A stretch of 64,000 nt of DNA. Source: Sphaerochaeta halotolerans (GTDB taxonomy: Bacteria; Spirochaetota; Spirochaetia; Sphaerochaetales; Sphaerochaetaceae). The notes under the pieces are model-generated. The model did not search any database and was not told the DNA's origin. It saw nothing but the letters and a program-made list of their open reading frames with translations. Positions within the stretch are counted from its first letter, which is position 1. Every line of letters begins with the position of its first letter. Location of the stretch: positions 186,001-250,000 of the forward strand of contig NZ_QUWK01000001.1 of NCBI RefSeq assembly GCF_003429665.1, in the 5' to 3' direction. The position numbers and the translations under genes are program-made. Below, in pieces: positions 34,011 to 42,690 of this stretch.

Positions 34011-35294
34011 CTACGTCGTCAGGAAATAGGCCTTTCGACTCGCTTCGAATGGGTCGACAGCCTTCTCATAGGACCTCCACTCTGCTCCCTTTGCCTCAAG
34101 AAAACAGGTAAGCAGACGCTCAGGGAGAATGGATTGTACAAAATCACTATGCTTTGCCAGCTCCATGGCTTCTTCCAAGGAGGAGGGGAGCATACGACCG
34201 GTTTGTTTCTGATACGCTGAGCCTTGGTACTCTTCCTCAAGGGGGAGGTCTCCACGAATACCTTCCAAAGCTGCAGTAAGCAGTAAGGTAATGGCAAGGT
34301 ACGGGTTGCAGGCTGGGTCGGCTGAACGCACCTCAATCCGTCGATACTCCCCACTGGTGTAGGGAATGCGGATGAGCAAGGAGCGGTTTGCCCGGCCCCA
34401 ACCAACATACTTGGGAGCTTCGAAGGACCCTAGTCGCTCGAAGGAGTTTGCAAGCGGGTTGAGGAAGAGGGATATTTCCTGGATTCTGTTCAGAATCCCT
34501 GCACTCATTGCTGCCTCAATCTTGCTGTATTGTTCCCCCTCAGCCTTGATGGATAGGTTGAAATGCAGACCGCTTCCACTCTCTCTTTGCATAGGTTTGG
34601 GGAGGAATGAGGCAAACAAACCGCTGCGGTCTGAGATGGTTTTTACTACTGATTTGAAGGTAATGAAGTTATCCGCCGCCTCAATAGGAGTTCCGTACTT
34701 GAAGTCAATCTCATTCTGCCCGGGACCTGACTCATGATGACTGCGCTCGGTGTAGAAACCCATCTGTTCAAGGGTAAGGCAGATTTCTCTACGTACATTC
34801 TCCCCCTTGTCCAGCGGCGCAACATCGAGGTAGGTGCCATCATCCAATGGCTGGTAGGTTGGTTTTCCCTCTTCATCAGTTTTGAAAAGGTAGAACTCAC
34901 ACTCGGGTCCTACTCCAAAGGAGTAACCCTGCAGAGAGGCTTTTCTCACTGTCTCTTGCAAGAGAGAACGCGTGTCTCCCTCGAAGAGCGTTCCATCGGG
35001 CCTTTTTATCGAGCAGAAGAACCGCACCACACGGCCCTGAGCCGGACGCCAGGGGAGGATGGAGAGGGTTGCAGGGTCGGGGAAGAGCAACAGGTCGCTC
35101 TCCTCAACTGAAAGGAAGCCTTTTACCGAGGATGCATCGAAACTGATGCCACTGGAAAAAGCCCGCTCCAGCTCACTTGCTGAGATGGAAATATTCTTGA
35201 TCTGTCCGAAAATATCGCAGAAGACCAGACGGGCAAACCGAACATCCTGTTCCTTGATGAACTGCATCACCTCTTGCTGGGTATTTCTCATCAT
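34011..35294 (-). CDS. glnA: Glutamine synthetase (type I family)
   Basis: 427 residues. Beta-grasp N-domain (VRFARLVFCDIFGQIKNIS), catalytic FGVGPECEFYLF with metal-binding Glu, ESGPGQNEIDFKYG, GSGLHFNLSI, and RIEVRSADPACNPYLA. It is shorter than enterobacterial GlnA and lacks the adenylylation Tyr loop, as in the I-alpha/GlnT-like group. A classical glutamine-forming role fits its place after the glutamate synthase genes, but GS-like amide ligases of this size cannot be excluded. GGGAGGAG precedes ATG 35294. Confidence 0.9.
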   Translation of the reverse strand: MMRNTQQEVMQFIKEQDVRFARLVFCDIFGQIKNISISASELERAFSSGISFDASSVKGFLSVEESDLLLFPDPATLSILPWRPAQGRVVRFFCSIKRPDGTLFEGDTRSLLQETVRKASLQGYSFGVGPECEFYLFKTDEEGKPTYQPLDDGTYLDVAPLDKGENVRREICLTLEQMGFYTERSHHESGPGQNEIDFKYGTPIEAADNFITFKSVVKTISDRSGLFASFLPKPMQRESGSGLHFNLSIKAEGEQYSKIEAAMSAGILNRIQEISLFLNPLANSFERLGSFEAPKYVGWGRANRSLLIRIPYTSGEYRRIEVRSADPACNPYLAITLLLTAALEGIRGDLPLEEEYQGSAYQKQTGRMLPSSLEEAMELAKHSDFVQSILPERLLTCFLEAKGAEWRSYEKAVDPFEASRKAYFLTT

Positions 35295-35310
35295 TCTTCT
35301 CCTCCCTCTG

Positions 35311-36036
35311 TCATACATGGGTATACATCATCCGATAGGGCGTGGTGCTGTTGGCACTCAGTACGTAAAAATGCGATGCAAGCAACTGTGCTTTATCGAG
35401 CTTGAAAAGGGCACAGTACTCATCCAGTAACTCAAACAGGAGCGCTTTGTCATCTTCATCGGCATCATGCACTGCAACCTGTGGTGGCAAGCCCTGAGGA
35501 AGTGTATCACAGCGTAAATAGATTGTGCCACCATGCATCCCTGTCCCACAGAAATATCCTACCGGAGCTTTCCCTTCTTGGTTCATACCCAACACAATGA
35601 TGGTACCACCTGCTTGGTACTCCCCAAGGAAACTGCCGGCCCTGTCGCCGATGATCAGAAGCGGTTGCCTCTCTTCGAACGCTTTCATATGAATGCCACA
35701 GCGGTAGCCAGCACTGTCGCGGATATAGAGCTTTCCCCCTCGCATCGCATATCCTGTCCCGTCCCCACAGGAGCCATGTACAATGATAGCGCCTTCGTTC
35801 ATGGTATCACCCGTTGCATCCTGTGCATTGCCGTTCACAATGAGCGTTGCACCGTCCAGATAGGAACCAAGACCATTGCCCGGAGTACCATTGATGGTAA
35901 TGGTCTTGTCTTTCTGAGCACACCCAATGTACCGCTGACCGGTTACTGAGGACAGTATAAATTGCTTTGCTTTACTCTCTCGTATTTGTTCATTCAATTG
36001 GCGGTATTGCATCATTCCTACGTCAATGTGTTTCAT
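35311..36036 (-). CDS. Glutamate synthase GXGXG-domain subunit (GltB domain 3)
   Basis: 241 residues of the right-handed beta-helix that forms the C-terminal domain of classical GltB: repeated G-x-x-G units such as GTPGNGLGSYLDGATLIVNG, NEGAIIVHGSCGDGTGYAM and GDRAGSFLGEYQAGGTIIVL. It is a structural part of the glutamate synthase complex. Here it is a separate polypeptide, the archaeal/Thermotoga-like arrangement. Its start overlaps the FAD subunit gene by 4 bp. Confidence 0.92.
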   Translation of the reverse strand: MKHIDVGMMQYRQLNEQIRESKAKQFILSSVTGQRYIGCAQKDKTITINGTPGNGLGSYLDGATLIVNGNAQDATGDTMNEGAIIVHGSCGDGTGYAMRGGKLYIRDSAGYRCGIHMKAFEERQPLLIIGDRAGSFLGEYQAGGTIIVLGMNQEGKAPVGYFCGTGMHGGTIYLRCDTLPQGLPPQVAVHDADEDDKALLFELLDEYCALFKLDKAQLLASHFYVLSANSTTPYRMMYTHV

Positions 36037-37265
36037 TGTGCCCTCCCAAGCTGTTCACTTCGCACCTTCTGTGCAAACGCCATCAAGGCCGGTTGTTCGC
36101 TGATCATGGCAAAGTCGAGTGTTCTGAGGTCTGTTCTGCTTCTAATCAGATTAGTATAGATTCCCCCTCGCGCAACCTGGTCCCCTATCAGGATGCATCC
36201 AACAAGGTGATCGTCCTTGATGAAAAGTCGCTTGTATCCTTTCTCCGTGGCAAAACAAAGATCCTCCCCTTGGTATATCCCGGCTGTAATGATATGCAAG
36301 CCGAAGAAGCCAATCGCATTCATTGCAATGGCATTCTCAAAGCGTTGCTCATTTTCAGCCATGGAATATCCAGCGGTCTCTCCCTGCATATAGGCATTCG
36401 GCAGCAGGGCAAGATTCCGTCTTTCCCCGCTCAAAAGCTCCCACCCCTCACTGCAGTCCCCTCCAGCCCAGATATGTGGATTGCTGGTTCTGCATGCTTG
36501 GTCGATGAGAATTCCCTTGTTGACAGCAAGTCCAGCATCCTTCGCCAATGCTATGTTTGGCTTTACCCCAACAGCCAGTACGAGGATATCGAACCCCACG
36601 ACCTTGCCACTGGTCAGGAGTGCCTCCTGGCCACAGAACTCACGGACGCTGTCTCCTAGATGGAAACGAATTCCTATCTGTTCCAGATGGGTCTGTACCC
36701 GCGCCGAGCCTTCTTCGTCGAGAATGCTGGAGAGTATTCTGTCTGCCAAATCGACAACCGTCACCGATTGTACACGTTCCAGAATTCCCTCGGCACACTT
36801 GAGTCCGATCAAACCGGCCCCGATGATGAGCACTCGGCTGCTGGGTTGCAGTTCTGCTTCAAGCTCCTTTGCATCAGATAAGGAGAGAAAGGTATGGCGA
36901 TGCTCCACCTCCTCAAGATTTTTCATAGGTGGGATGAAGGGAATGGAGCCTGTTGCTATGAGTAGCTTGTCATACTGCATGGATGAACCATCATCCAAGC
37001 GAAGTAGCTGTCCTTCCACTTCAATCTTTTCCACTCTCCTTCCTGTGAGCACCTGTACTCCATGCTTTTGGTAGAATCCTTCATCCCGATAGGTCATCTT
37101 CTGCTCATCAGTCTTACCTTGTAATAGGTAGGAGATGAGGGGCCGGGCATAGATGGGATGGTTTTCTTCCCCGATGACCGTGATAGCTCCTGTGGTATCA
37201 TGTTTTCGGATGGATTCAATGCAACCCACACTGGTGATGGAGTTTCCGATAATGACATACTGCAT
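36033..37265 (-). CDS. FAD-dependent pyridine-nucleotide oxidoreductase of glutamate synthase operon
   Basis: 410 residues. FAD site YVIIGNSITSVGCIESIRK, NAD(P) site RVLIIGAGLIGLKCAEGI, and FAD-closing IWAGGDCSEGW. It resembles rubredoxin/nitrite-reductase-type NAD(P)H reductases without a redox disulfide. It probably passes electrons from NAD(P)H, through the FeS protein next to it, to the FMN subunit, replacing the usual GltD. Start 37265 has GAGGAG upstream; the FeS gene ends 1 bp before it. Confidence 0.88.
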   Translation of the reverse strand: MQYVIIGNSITSVGCIESIRKHDTTGAITVIGEENHPIYARPLISYLLQGKTDEQKMTYRDEGFYQKHGVQVLTGRRVEKIEVEGQLLRLDDGSSMQYDKLLIATGSIPFIPPMKNLEEVEHRHTFLSLSDAKELEAELQPSSRVLIIGAGLIGLKCAEGILERVQSVTVVDLADRILSSILDEEGSARVQTHLEQIGIRFHLGDSVREFCGQEALLTSGKVVGFDILVLAVGVKPNIALAKDAGLAVNKGILIDQACRTSNPHIWAGGDCSEGWELLSGERRNLALLPNAYMQGETAGYSMAENEQRFENAIAMNAIGFFGLHIITAGIYQGEDLCFATEKGYKRLFIKDDHLVGCILIGDQVARGGIYTNLIRSRTDLRTLDFAMISEQPALMAFAQKVRSEQLGRAQ

Positions 37266-37266
37266 G

Positions 37267-37695
37267 CTACCGCTCCTCATAAACGATGGCCTGGTTTGGG
37301 CATCCTTGTACACAAACAGGGAGTCCATGGCTGTTTGTGGCACAGAGTTCGCACTTTTGCATAACCCCACTTTCACTTGGCATCAAGGCACCATAGGGGC
37401 ATGCCATGATGCAGCTGTAGCAACCGACGCACTTGTCCTGGTCGATAACGATCAGGCCATCTTTCTCTGTGATGGCACCGGCTATGCAGCTCTTCAGGCA
37501 CAATGGTTCACTGCAATGGCGGCAGTTCACCGCAAAGCTTACTGTCCCTCTCTGTTCCACCTGTATCCTCGGATGCAAGGGTTTGTCCTTCAATGCCTGC
37601 ACCATGTCGGAGAGTCCGCTGTTTGCATACGCACAGTAATATTCACAAAGATGACAGGCCAAACACCACTGTTCATTGACGTAGATCTTTTTCAT
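37267..37695 (-). CDS. 4Fe-4S ferredoxin-type electron-transfer subunit
   Basis: 142 residues. Cysteines group as CLACHLCEYYCAYA, CRHCSEPLCLKSC, CVGCYSCIMACPYG and CELC...CVQGCP, enough for four [4Fe-4S] clusters in a HycB/DmsB-like layout. It would carry electrons between the FAD reductase and the FMN glutamate synthase subunit. The order and tight spacing (1 bp and 9 bp to its neighbours) support a single complex. Confidence 0.9.
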   Translation of the reverse strand: MKKIYVNEQWCLACHLCEYYCAYANSGLSDMVQALKDKPLHPRIQVEQRGTVSFAVNCRHCSEPLCLKSCIAGAITEKDGLIVIDQDKCVGCYSCIMACPYGALMPSESGVMQKCELCATNSHGLPVCVQGCPNQAIVYEER

Positions 37696-37704
37696 CAGTT
37701 CCTC

Positions 37705-39210
37705 CTACGCCCCGGCATGTTTGATACCGAGGATGTTCAGCTCAGTCTCATGCAGGCCGATACCTCTGAGCATCAAGCGGTTTCCTCTGAGTGCCTCGAT
37801 GGAGTTTATCCCCATTCCTCCCATCATCTCCTTGAGTTCATGGTTCCAGGCAGTGATAAGGTTGACCAATCGCTCGCTACCCACCTCTGGGTTGAGACGT
37901 TTGACCAACTCGGGGTTCTGGGTTGCAATTCCCCAGTTGCACTTCCCGCTATGGCAGGTGCGGCAAAGATGGCAGCCAAGGGCGATTAGGGCACTGGTGG
38001 CTACATAGACCGCATCTGCACCCAAGGCTATGGCCTTCAATACATCACTGCTGCTGCGGATTGAACCACCTACCACAAGACTTACATTGCCGCGTATGCC
38101 TTCTTGACGCAGTCGTTCATCAACACTGGCCAAGGCCAGTTCGATGGGAATTCCGACATTGTCTCTTGTCCTGGCAGGAGCTGCCCCGGTTCCTCCTCGA
38201 AAGCCATCGATTGCGATGATGTCTGCACCGCTACGGGCAATACCACTGGCGATTGCACTGATGTTGTGTACTGCAGCCACTTTTACAATGATCGGTTTGG
38301 TATAGGCAGTCGCTTCCTTGAGGGCAAAGACCAGCTGTCTGAGGTCCTCAATGGAGTAGATGTCATGATGGGGTGCTGGGCTGATCGCATCACTGTGGAG
38401 CGGGATCATCCGGGTCTTTGAGATATCTTCCCCAATCTTGGAACCGGGAAGGTGTCCCCCGATGCCGGGCTTCGCTCCCTGTCCCATCTTGATCTCAATG
38501 GCTGCTCCTGCATTCAAGTAACCGGGGTGTACCCCAAATCTGCCGCTGGCTACCTGGACGATAGTGTTCTTTCCATACTGATAGAAGTCCTCATGCAAGC
38601 CCCCTTCACCGGTGTTGTAGTAGATACCGAGTTCTTGGGCAGCAAGCGCGAGGGATTTGTGGGCGTTGTAGGAGATGGACCCATAGGACATGGCACTGAA
38701 CATGATGGGAATCTCCAGCTTCAGCTGGGGAGCGGTCTTGGTGATTATTTTTCCATTTGCATCCCTCTTTATTACAGATTCTTTCTGCCCAAGGTAGGTT
38801 CTGGTCTCCATTGGCTCGCGAAGCGGGTCGATGGAAGGGTTGGTTACCTGGCTCGCATTCACCAGCATTTTGTCCCAGTAGACTGGATAGTCCTTGGGGG
38901 TGCCCATTGAGGCTAGCAGAACACCACCGCTCTCTGCCTGCCGATAGATATCCTGGATGACCTCTCCCTTCCAGTTTGCATTTTCCTTGAACGTATGGTC
39001 CGTCTTGACAATCTTCAGGGCACGGGTAGGGCAGAGGGAAACGCAGCGATGACAATTGACGCACTTGCTTTCATCAGCTTTCATGCGACCTGTGGCCTCA
39101 TCAAATGAGTGGACCTCATTCGCACATTGCCTTTCGCACACCCTGCAGGAGATGCATCTATCTTGGTTTCTTACTACTTCAAAGTCCGGATACAGGTAAT
39201 TGATGCCCAT
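37705..39210 (-). CDS. Glutamate synthase FMN/FeS subunit (GltB domain 2)
   Basis: 501 residues. An N-terminal ferredoxin domain (CISCRVCERQCANEV, CVNCHRCVSLCPTRAL) is fused to the FMN-binding synthase barrel: PIMFSAMSYGSISYNAHKS, GEGGLHEDFYQYG, GQGAKPGIGGHLPGSKI, IDGFRGGTGAAP, and the 3Fe-4S motif CHLCRTCHSGKCNWGIA. It reduces the 2-oxoglutarate/ammonia adduct to glutamate. ATG 39210 has AAGGAGG upstream and overlaps the amidotransferase gene by 32 bp. Confidence 0.95.
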   Translation of the reverse strand: MGINYLYPDFEVVRNQDRCISCRVCERQCANEVHSFDEATGRMKADESKCVNCHRCVSLCPTRALKIVKTDHTFKENANWKGEVIQDIYRQAESGGVLLASMGTPKDYPVYWDKMLVNASQVTNPSIDPLREPMETRTYLGQKESVIKRDANGKIITKTAPQLKLEIPIMFSAMSYGSISYNAHKSLALAAQELGIYYNTGEGGLHEDFYQYGKNTIVQVASGRFGVHPGYLNAGAAIEIKMGQGAKPGIGGHLPGSKIGEDISKTRMIPLHSDAISPAPHHDIYSIEDLRQLVFALKEATAYTKPIIVKVAAVHNISAIASGIARSGADIIAIDGFRGGTGAAPARTRDNVGIPIELALASVDERLRQEGIRGNVSLVVGGSIRSSSDVLKAIALGADAVYVATSALIALGCHLCRTCHSGKCNWGIATQNPELVKRLNPEVGSERLVNLITAWNHELKEMMGGMGINSIEALRGNRLMLRGIGLHETELNILGIKHAGA

Positions 39211-40327
39211 CTTGCCCTCCTTGTTGACCTTCCAGGGTGACGATGACCGGTTTCCCACCACTTGGGTACCAGAGCCGGTCGGGTTCAGGACAAATGACCC
39301 TGATAGCTGCTTCCTCACTGGCCAGGTAGACCCGGTCATCCTTCTCTGCTGCGACAAGGCTTCTGAGTTTGAGTCTGTCGTTGAGTGCCATCAGCCCTCC
39401 ACTGAAGCCGAGGATGATGGAGAATGGTCCGGTGATCAGCATGCTTGCAAAGGTATTTCTCAAATAGGTACACACCTCTTTTTCCTCTTGGGATTTTCTT
39501 TCAATGGTCGACCAGAAGGGAGCTGCAATGACATTGGCTACCTCTTCAAAACTCAAACCTTGTTTTCTGTGGAGGTAGTCGATCATATAGGTAATGACCT
39601 CGGTGTCGGTCATCAAGGTGCAGGAATAGCCGAACATCTCAATGAAACGCCGGTTTGCGTCATAACTCGATATTTCCCCATTGTGTACTACGCTGTAATC
39701 GAGCAGGCTGAAGGGGTGGGCTCCTCCCCACCAACCGGGGGTGTTGGTCGGGTAGCGACCATGGACGGTCCAACTGTATCCTTCGTAGTCGTCGAGACGA
39801 TAAAACTCACCAACGTCCTCCGGATAGCCCACTGCCTTGAAGACACCCATGTTCTTTCCGGATGAAAAGACATAGGCACCATCAATTTCTCGGTTTATCT
39901 TGATGACACATCTTGCGGTGTATTCATTTTCATCCAACTGACTGGATGCAAGTTTGGTAGGAAGTGGCGTGACGAAGTAACGCCAGATGAGTGGCTCATC
40001 AGTGATGGCGTGGTGCTTCGTGGTAGGAATTTTGGAGAGGTTGATCAAATCGAAGTGCTCTTCAAGGAAGTCCTCGCAACTCCGTTTTGCCTCACTGGAA
40101 TAATAAAAGACATGCAGCGCATAGAAGTCAGCATATTCGGGGTAGATGCCATACCCGGCAAAGCCTCCTCCGAGTCCGTTCGAGCGATCGTGCATGACAG
40201 CAATTGAGGAGATGGCTTCCCGTCCGGAAAATCGTTTTCCGCTCCGTGAAATAATGCCACTGATAGCACATCCGCTGGGAATGCGGACCTCTCCCTCCAA
40301 AGGTGTTCGTTGATGGTATCCGTTCAT
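39179..40327 (-). CDS. Glutamate synthase glutamine-amidotransferase subunit (GltB domain 1)
   Basis: 382 residues, class II (Ntn) amidotransferase. The nucleophile is expected to be Cys20 in IPSGCAISGIISR, preceded by a 19-residue propeptide, so processing is needed. Further motifs: HDRSNGLGGGFAGYGIYP, SWTVHGRYPTNTPGWWGGAHPFS, and DYSVVHNGEISSYDANRR. It releases ammonia from glutamine for the synthase subunit. AAGGAG lies ten bases before ATG 40327; longer in-frame starts run through the leader terminator. First gene of the operon, downstream of a hexaloop/terminator leader. Confidence 0.93.
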   Translation of the reverse strand: MNGYHQRTPLEGEVRIPSGCAISGIISRSGKRFSGREAISSIAVMHDRSNGLGGGFAGYGIYPEYADFYALHVFYYSSEAKRSCEDFLEEHFDLINLSKIPTTKHHAITDEPLIWRYFVTPLPTKLASSQLDENEYTARCVIKINREIDGAYVFSSGKNMGVFKAVGYPEDVGEFYRLDDYEGYSWTVHGRYPTNTPGWWGGAHPFSLLDYSVVHNGEISSYDANRRFIEMFGYSCTLMTDTEVITYMIDYLHRKQGLSFEEVANVIAAPFWSTIERKSQEEKEVCTYLRNTFASMLITGPFSIILGFSGGLMALNDRLKLRSLVAAEKDDRVYLASEEAAIRVICPEPDRLWYPSGGKPVIVTLEGQQGGQDGHQLPVSGL

Positions 40328-40345
40328 AGGGCTTCTCCTTGGATA

Positions 40346-40407
40346 CGAAAAAAAGGCGCCCACCACAGATACCTTGCATACGCGAGGTACCTCTGATGGA
40401 CGCCTTT
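40346..40407 (-). terminator. Leader terminator (attenuator) of gltB operon
   Basis: Minus-strand arms at 40385-40407 and 40352-40374 pair over 23 positions (AAAGGCG...CGCCTTT, one mismatch and a few G-U pairs), ten-base loop, then seven T. It ends about 20 bases before the gltB1 start, so read-through is required for expression. Confidence 0.88.
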
Positions 40408-40412
40408 GTCCA
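40397..40412 (-). promoter_or_regulatory. Hexaloop hairpin TGGAC-AAAGGC-GTCCA, candidate ANTAR target (gltB)
   Basis: Five-base stem with a six-base loop carrying A1 and G4, the ANTAR recognition pattern. The loop and 3' arm are also the first bases of the terminator 5' arm, so hairpin and terminator exclude each other. Confidence 0.65.
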
Positions 40413-40426
40413 ATTGAATATGCCTT

Positions 40427-40455
40427 ATCATAGCGAAAATGCATGTGTTTGTCAC
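40427..40455 (-). promoter_or_regulatory. Promoter of gltB operon
   Basis: Minus-strand GTGACA, 17-base spacer, TATGAT (positions 40427-40432). The predicted start is about 40420, only about 8 nt before the hexaloop hairpin. Confidence 0.65.
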
Positions 40456-40596
40456 GAGGGGAGGGAATGAGAAGGGATATATGTATCTAAGTCTTTATTA
40501 TTGAATAAAATATGTAAAATGATGGACTTGTCTTTGGGTATTGATACTTTTCATTCTGCATAACACAGATTGGGGTATATGAAGAGATTGATGGTG

Positions 40597-41730
40597 CTAC
40601 GAAACCAATATATGCATGATCGCATCATACTGATTACAATAGCTTTGCCTTGCAATTTCGCTCATCTTCTGCCAATCTCTCAGGATTTTCTTCTTGACCC
40701 ATTTTTTCCCATCTTCAAATCCCAACCCTTTTTTTTCGTATGCCATGAAGAACAAGGAAGGGAGGTCAGACATATGCGCAACGGCATCGGCATCAGCGAG
40801 GCATCGCTCTTCCGGTGTTTCCTTTGGCAGTATAACACTACCTCTATGGTGCAGTATGCACCTTGCAACCAGGTCGGTTTTATCTGAAGGATATCCTGCT
40901 TCTTGTAAGAGGTGCTTGGCTCTCTGCGCTCCATGGATGTGATGATCTGCTGCTTTGGAATAATCCTCAATACCTGCCAGGTCATGGAGCAGTATGGCTA
41001 TGCGAACAATTTCTGCATCAGCTCCGTGGAGCTCTGACAATGCATTTCCTATAGGTACCATTGGACAAATATGGTTTTCCCACATTCCATATCCATAGAC
41101 ATTCTTCTCAGACATGCAAGCTTTCTCTACGAGTTCAGAAAGCGTTCGCTCAAGATCTGTTTCATAGGAATAAGGCTTACAAACATTGCCTTGTGTAAGG
41201 TGTCTTGCCAATGTATACCTATCCTGATACAGAGACTGGGAGAGAGGGCTTACCTGTGCCCAGCATGATTCCACCCAGTTTTTCCCTTCAGCAATGCCAA
41301 GATGCTCATGATGGTATGCATCATAAAACAGGCTTGGAATATCCACGATCTTTATGAGTTCATGGGCATCAGCCACACACTGTTCCTCAGGGATGTTCAA
41401 GTCGGCTGTATGATTCTGAATACACCTTGCGACCAGTTCAGTTTTATCAACGGGATATTGATACATTGCAAGAACTTCTCGAGCACGTTGGGCAGCAGAG
41501 TTAGGATAAAATTCCCTTTTTGCAATATCCTCTACTTCCGCCAAGTCATGGAGCAAGACAGCCAGCGTCACAATTTCTTCATCCGCTTTATGGACGACAG
41601 CAAGTTCTTGTGCGATGGGAATCATCGGCTTGATATGAGACTTCCAGAGCTCATACCCAATCTTGTTTCGTTCTGAAGCGCAGGCTTGTTCCACCATTTC
41701 AGAAATTGTTTTGATCAGAGTTGCATTCAT
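40597..41730 (-). CDS. Tandem HD-domain protein
   Basis: 377 residues made of two similar halves (about 1-190 and 191-377). Each has the same order: CASERNKIGYELWKSHI or CMSEKNVYGYGMWENHI, then LAVLLHDLAEVED or IAILLHDLAGIED (HD pair), then VARCIQNHTAD or VARCILHHRGS, then AHELIKIVDIPSLF or ADAVAHMSDLPSLF. Metal ligands appear in both halves, so both may be active phosphohydrolases. The substrate is unknown. It lies between the gltB operon promoter and an HAD gene. No strong Shine-Dalgarno precedes ATG 41730. Confidence 0.8.
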   Translation of the reverse strand: MNATLIKTISEMVEQACASERNKIGYELWKSHIKPMIPIAQELAVVHKADEEIVTLAVLLHDLAEVEDIAKREFYPNSAAQRAREVLAMYQYPVDKTELVARCIQNHTADLNIPEEQCVADAHELIKIVDIPSLFYDAYHHEHLGIAEGKNWVESCWAQVSPLSQSLYQDRYTLARHLTQGNVCKPYSYETDLERTLSELVEKACMSEKNVYGYGMWENHICPMVPIGNALSELHGADAEIVRIAILLHDLAGIEDYSKAADHHIHGAQRAKHLLQEAGYPSDKTDLVARCILHHRGSVILPKETPEERCLADADAVAHMSDLPSLFFMAYEKKGLGFEDGKKWVKKKILRDWQKMSEIARQSYCNQYDAIMHILVS

Positions 41731-41894
41731 ATCCCAAGCCTATCCCTGGAAATAGCATTTTGCAAGGTGAGTAGTGCCTTTCATTACCAGTCATGGAAGG
41801 TACTGATTCTGTATGGATACATCAGCTGGCTCTCCACACAAGCATCAAACTCGATTAGAATCGTTACAAGAACGTTCATGCAAAGAGGATAGTA

Positions 41895-42512
41895 ATGGGG
41901 ACCATACGAGATGTATTCCAATTGGATTTGCACGCAATGCAGGTGAAGGCTCTTGCCGTCGATTTTGGGGGAGTTATGAGTGACTTCATCGATAGAGACA
42001 CCCTCAGTCTCTTGGCAGATATGGCTCAGGTGCCACTTGATGCGTTTGAAATTCCCTATTGGGAACGAAGAGATAGGCTCGATTCAGGTGAATATGATGC
42101 ATATTGTTACTTTCATCATGTGTTGACTGATTGTTACAGTCCTCTCAGAGATGATGAGGAGACCCTGCAATTGCTCTTTACCATAGATCTTCTTGGTTTC
42201 TCACACATACGGCCCAGGATGGTGAGGTGGGTATGTGATATGCGTAGTAGGGGGATCAAGACAGTGCTGGTATCAAATATGGCCTCAGAGACCTATGAGC
42301 GGCTTGTGCACGGTACCTACTGGGCAACTGCTTGCTTTGATTTGTTTGTCATCTCAGGAATCCTGGGGATGAATAAGCCAGAAAAGCCAATCTTCCATCA
42401 CGTCATAGAGCAAGTACAGACAGCCCCTCAGCACATTCTGTTCATAGACGATGCGAAACGCAATATCGAGACTGCAAAATCCATGGGGATGCAAACCTTT
42501 CTCTATACCTGA
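41895..42512 (+). CDS. HAD family hydrolase (subfamily IA)
   Basis: 205 residues. Motif I is VDFGGVMSD with the nucleophile Asp, motif II VLVSNMASE, the Lys is in NKPEKPIFHHV, and motif IV is ILFIDDAKRNIETAKSMG. It is a cytoplasmic phosphatase or phosphonatase-like enzyme of unknown substrate, closest in pattern to the YihX/epoxide-hydrolase-N group. AGAGGA lies six bases before ATG 41895; ATG 41937 is a shorter alternative without a ribosome site. An 8-bp hairpin without T-run follows at 42522-42543. Confidence 0.85.
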   Translation: MGTIRDVFQLDLHAMQVKALAVDFGGVMSDFIDRDTLSLLADMAQVPLDAFEIPYWERRDRLDSGEYDAYCYFHHVLTDCYSPLRDDEETLQLLFTIDLLGFSHIRPRMVRWVCDMRSRGIKTVLVSNMASETYERLVHGTYWATACFDLFVISGILGMNKPEKPIFHHVIEQVQTAPQHILFIDDAKRNIETAKSMGMQTFLYT

Positions 42513-42568
42513 TACGTAGTGTTCATCTCACTTTCGAGGTGAATAAGAAGGAAACCAAGGCTCCCTGA

Positions 42569-42596
42569 TTGACAGAAGTACCCGCTCTGGTGTAAA
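42569..42596 (+). promoter_or_regulatory. Promoter of glnN
   Basis: TTGACA, 16-base spacer, TGTAAA. The predicted start is about 42603, about 3 nt before the hexaloop hairpin. Confidence 0.55.
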
Positions 42597-42605
42597 AAGA
42601 AACAT

Positions 42606-42619
42606 CAGCAAAGGCGCTG
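42606..42619 (+). promoter_or_regulatory. Hexaloop hairpin CAGC-AAAGGC-GCTG, candidate ANTAR target (glnN)
   Basis: Four-base stem with the same AAAGGC loop as the gltB leader but different, compensating arm bases. The loop and 3' arm form the beginning of the terminator 5' arm. Confidence 0.65.
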
Positions 42620-42647
42620 TAGTCCAGTTTGGGCTACAGCGCCTTTT
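42610..42647 (+). terminator. Leader terminator (attenuator) of glnN
   Basis: AAAGGCGCTGTAG (42610-42622) pairs perfectly with CTACAGCGCCTTT (42634-42646) around 11 bases, with a T-run at the 3' side. It could also end HAD transcripts, but it lies after the glnN promoter and about 120 bp before the start codon. Confidence 0.88.
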
Positions 42648-42690
42648 GTGCGTTTCCGGCAGAAGGATTCTTGTCGGATTGGGGCAGGTG

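Noticed and set aside
40412-40500. A second (P1) hexaloop upstream of the gltB hairpin
   Set aside because: AAGGCA has A1/G4 but its flanks do not pair, and it lies at or before the predicted transcription start.
41771-41787. AAAGGC upstream of the tandem-HD gene as a fourth ANTAR hexaloop
   Set aside because: The flanking bases pair only around a five-base loop with a mismatch, and no terminator overlaps it.
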